NCBI RefSeq assembly: GCF_000963965.1
Contig: NZ_BAMX01000014.1
Location: 204,875-268,874, forward strand
DNA length: 64,000 bases
Origin: Acetobacter orientalis
GTDB taxonomy: Bacteria > Pseudomonadota > Alphaproteobacteria > Acetobacterales > Acetobacteraceae
Direction: 5' to 3'
Shown here piece by piece: positions 62,132 to 64,000 of the stretch. Both the position numbers and the translations under genes were made by a program. The stretch's first letter is position 1. Every line of letters starts with the position of its first letter. The notes under the pieces are model-generated. The model saw only the letters and a program-made list of their open reading frames with translations. It searched no databases and had not been told where the DNA came from.

Positions 62132-63562
62132 TTACCAGTACCTATTTAAAAGGTATAAATACAAAGTGAAATAACAAAACAACATAAAAATAATGACAGA
62201 AAGATTAACTGCAGCTTTTTTTTGAATTTCATATATTTTAGTTGGCAGTAATTTTTGTGTGTCTTGAGTATTTTTTATTAGAGAAGGAGCAAGAGCGACT
62301 AACATAACAACTGGTAAAAAATATCGCCCTTGCACACCTTCTATGACTGGCCGACCAACAGGTGTCCATGTTAAATAGAGAGAAGTAAAAATACCAAATA
62401 TTGTCGATAAAATAAGTATTATTAATCCACTGATACGTAAATTAGATAGTTTTTTATTGGAAAAGCCTTTTGCTGACAAAAGAAACGTTAACGTTATAAA
62501 TATCAAAAATATTTTTACCAGCATGTATACAAATGCAGGGAAATGTAAATCTAACCATCCCAAGACACCTATGAATTGTTGGGAAAAATACTTTTCACTT
62601 TTATAAATTGTTCTGAAAAAAGCTTCTATGAGTTGAATTGGGTGATGCACTATGAAAATAAATTGCTCCGAAGCAGACGCCCCATCAGGCGCGCTTGTTG
62701 TTATTGTCGGTCTAATGCCCCAGAAAAACCATACAGAGAATACGATAACACTATTAAAGCAAGATGTTAAAGCATAACGTATATTATGCCTGTTTAAAAA
62801 AAGAAGAGGAGCGCATACCATTATGATGTAGGGAGCTTTTGCTGCAGCGACACAACCTAAAGAAATGCCGCCGACACAAGCAAACACAAAGCGTTTTTTT
62901 TCATTGTGTTCTCGGAACCAGCGTAAGGTGCAGGCAATGCCGAGTGCCATTAATGCTAGTACCATGCCGTCTTGCGAGCAAGACGCCATAAGGCTGATAC
63001 TCATGGGAAGTATAAGGATTGCGACTAAAAAGAGACCTGCTTCAGGTGATAATAAGAGTGCGCAGACACTTACCCCAACATTTATTACTAAATTGCCAAT
63101 CCGTGCCAGATAAAGTGTCCCGAAAGGTGTAGCGTGTAGGGTATGTGCCCATAGAACACCAGTGACAGCCCCAACGTAAGAGGTTGGGGGGTAGATAACA
63201 GTATTAGGTAGTGACACAAAGGTAAGACTTGAAGGCCATCGTAAACTCATGGCCTTGACAAGCATGTCTGCTGTTACTTTTTCCTGTGGAGCAAAAGGTA
63301 GTTTGTTAAAAGATGCTGCAAACATAGGTGCAGTCATGGGTAACAAAGCACCAGATTCCGTTTTTGATTGTCTGATACCTACCAAATTACCTTGAGCTAT
63401 TTGTAATACACGCATGAAATGGTTGGGTTCATCTGCCACCTGAAAGGGGGGGGTGAGAGTAATACAAAGTAGTCCATTAATTATTGAAAAAATTGCATAA
63501 AAGGTGATAAGGGTTTTATATTTTGCTAATTTTATTATCGTACTTATGTATATTTTGTGCAT
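62132..63562 (-). CDS. DUF2142-family polytopic membrane protein
   Basis: A 476-residue protein with about 10-12 helices, of the DUF2142 family often found in polysaccharide or glycan loci. Marks are PFQVADEPNHFMRVLQIAQG near residue 39 (acidic active-site-like D-E-P-x-H in the first periplasmic loop), YPPTSYVGAVTGVLW near 124 and VQGRYFLPVVMLVAL near 407. The D-E-P-N-H and GRYFLP segments recall GT-C type lipid-linked glycosyltransferases. The gene is distinctly AT-rich (many AAA, ATT, TTA codons) compared with all its neighbours, which suggests acquisition by transfer. It abuts an AT-rich gap and the CRISPR array. Confidence 0.82.
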   Translation of the reverse strand: MHKIYISTIIKLAKYKTLITFYAIFSIINGLLCITLTPPFQVADEPNHFMRVLQIAQGNLVGIRQSKTESGALLPMTAPMFAASFNKLPFAPQEKVTADMLVKAMSLRWPSSLTFVSLPNTVIYPPTSYVGAVTGVLWAHTLHATPFGTLYLARIGNLVINVGVSVCALLLSPEAGLFLVAILILPMSISLMASCSQDGMVLALMALGIACTLRWFREHNEKKRFVFACVGGISLGCVAAAKAPYIIMVCAPLLFLNRHNIRYALTSCFNSVIVFSVWFFWGIRPTITTSAPDGASASEQFIFIVHHPIQLIEAFFRTIYKSEKYFSQQFIGVLGWLDLHFPAFVYMLVKIFLIFITLTFLLSAKGFSNKKLSNLRISGLIILILSTIFGIFTSLYLTWTPVGRPVIEGVQGRYFLPVVMLVALAPSLIKNTQDTQKLLPTKIYEIQKKAAVNLSVIIFMLFCYFTLYLYLLNRYW

Positions 63563-63899
63563 TTTGTGTTATCTTATTTTTATATTGAGAAGAATAAAGT
63601 AACTTCGTGTTTTCATAGTGTAATCGTTCCTCGCAATGAAGCTTGATTTTCAAGAATGCGAGATATCATAAGGCTATCCAAATAAATATTTATTAATTTT
63701 ATGGAGTGACTAGAATTGCTTTTAAGAGCAGTATTTACGAATACGAAAATTCAAAGGGCTTGTGCCCTCTTGAAAATGTAGTCTTTTTAAAAATTGTGTA
63801 CATCGCTAAAGTATGTGTTGTTCAGTTTTCTATGCTTCTCAAGTCTTTGTTAAGCTTTAAGTCAGGTACATTCGACTATTAGTTGATTTGAGCCATTGC
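63563..63899. other. AT-rich intergenic stretch beside the CRISPR array
   Basis: No gene is seen. It contains a hairpin: TTCAA-AGGGC (63750-63759) pairs with GCCCT-c-TTGAA (63764-63774) with one bulge, followed 11 bases later by TTTTT. This may be the end of an RNA or the terminator of the array transcript arriving from the right. Confidence 0.45.
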
Positions 63900-64000
63900 T
63901 TTCTGAACTGCCTGTGCGCAGTGAAGTCATTAATTTTTGTAAACAATCGCTTGTCATTTTTCTGAGCTGCCTGTGCGGCAGTGAAGCAGGCGAACCCGGA
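63900..64000 (-). CRISPR. Trailer end of a type I-F-like CRISPR array (continues beyond the window)
   Basis: Two near-identical units occur 59 bases apart, at 63900-63926 (27 bases) and 63959-63986 (28 bases), separated by a 32-base spacer (63927-63958). A second spacer begins at 63987. The repeat core GCTGCCTGTGCGGCAG is palindromic. Read on the minus strand the repeat has the TTCACTGCC...GGCAGCTCAGAAA form that I know from type I-F arrays, which also use 28-base repeats and 32-base spacers. The left repeat has one base deleted and one substitution (GAGCTG to GAACTG), as usual for the last repeat. Transcription would therefore run leftward from a leader and cas genes to the right. Confidence 0.85.

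Overview
The window looks like chromosome of an alphaproteobacterium, most likely an acetic acid bacterium (Acetobacteraceae). Three things point there: the gene families (HdaA-type DnaA paralogue divergent from purM, a TIGR02302/DUF4175 protein, heparinase II/III next to rpe and rsmB, a KirBac channel, an S46 peptidase), the moderate GC content, and the gene orders. This is an inference from content; no rRNA is present to confirm it. Most of the window is ordinary chromosomal housekeeping, packed into operons with many 4-base ATGA start/stop overlaps.

Layout. 1-4.7 kb: the end of a TonB-dependent receptor, a Tat-type PhoD phosphatase, a multidomain exported/membrane protein, a small lipoprotein and tRNA-Tyr. 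4.9-9.4 kb: panB (TTG start); an old-yellow-enzyme gene divergent from an ArsR-type regulator, with a clear palindromic operator between them; a trypsin-like protease overlapping galE. 9.5-15.4 kb (minus strand): argH, a 46-residue LptM-like lipoprotein, lysA and the DUF4175 protein. 15.6-19.9 kb: an acidic orphan, then N-formylglutamate amidohydrolase-aroE-coaE-dnaQ and a lipoprotein. 20-27.2 kb (minus strand): purM-purN, rsmB, rpe, heparinase II/III and a glycosyltransferase. 27.3-30.4 kb: hdaA and an S46 peptidase. 30.7-34.5 kb: ppk1 and ppx, the polyphosphate pair.

34.7-40.5 kb is the most unusual part. It is an overlapping five-gene operon holding a dCache-GAF-cyclase-like membrane sensor and an Mla-type lipid transport set (MlaE permease, ABC subunit, MlaD/MCE protein, TPR lipoprotein). 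The ABC subunit has lost its Walker A, signature, Walker B order and H-loop residues. The cyclase domain lacks one metal ligand and other catalytic residues. The operon therefore appears to encode a lipid transporter with a pseudo-ATPase and a pseudo-cyclase sensor.

41-50.6 kb: an ABC exporter pair whose permease carries a hexanucleotide (Thr-Ser) microsatellite, guanine deaminase, a KirBac potassium channel, and two tandem FUSC-family efflux paralogues. 50.6-57.6 kb: a possible structured RNA element, a YidB-like protein, a small membrane protein and the cytochrome c maturation operon ccmCDEFGHI (no ccmA or ccmB here). 57.8-62.1 kb: YCII, EVE, DUF442, lipoprotein, EcsC and nitronate monooxygenase genes separated by strong terminators. 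62.1-64 kb: an AT-rich segment with a DUF2142 membrane protein, ending in the trailer end of a type I-F-like CRISPR array (two 27-28 base repeats around a 32-base spacer) that runs off the window.
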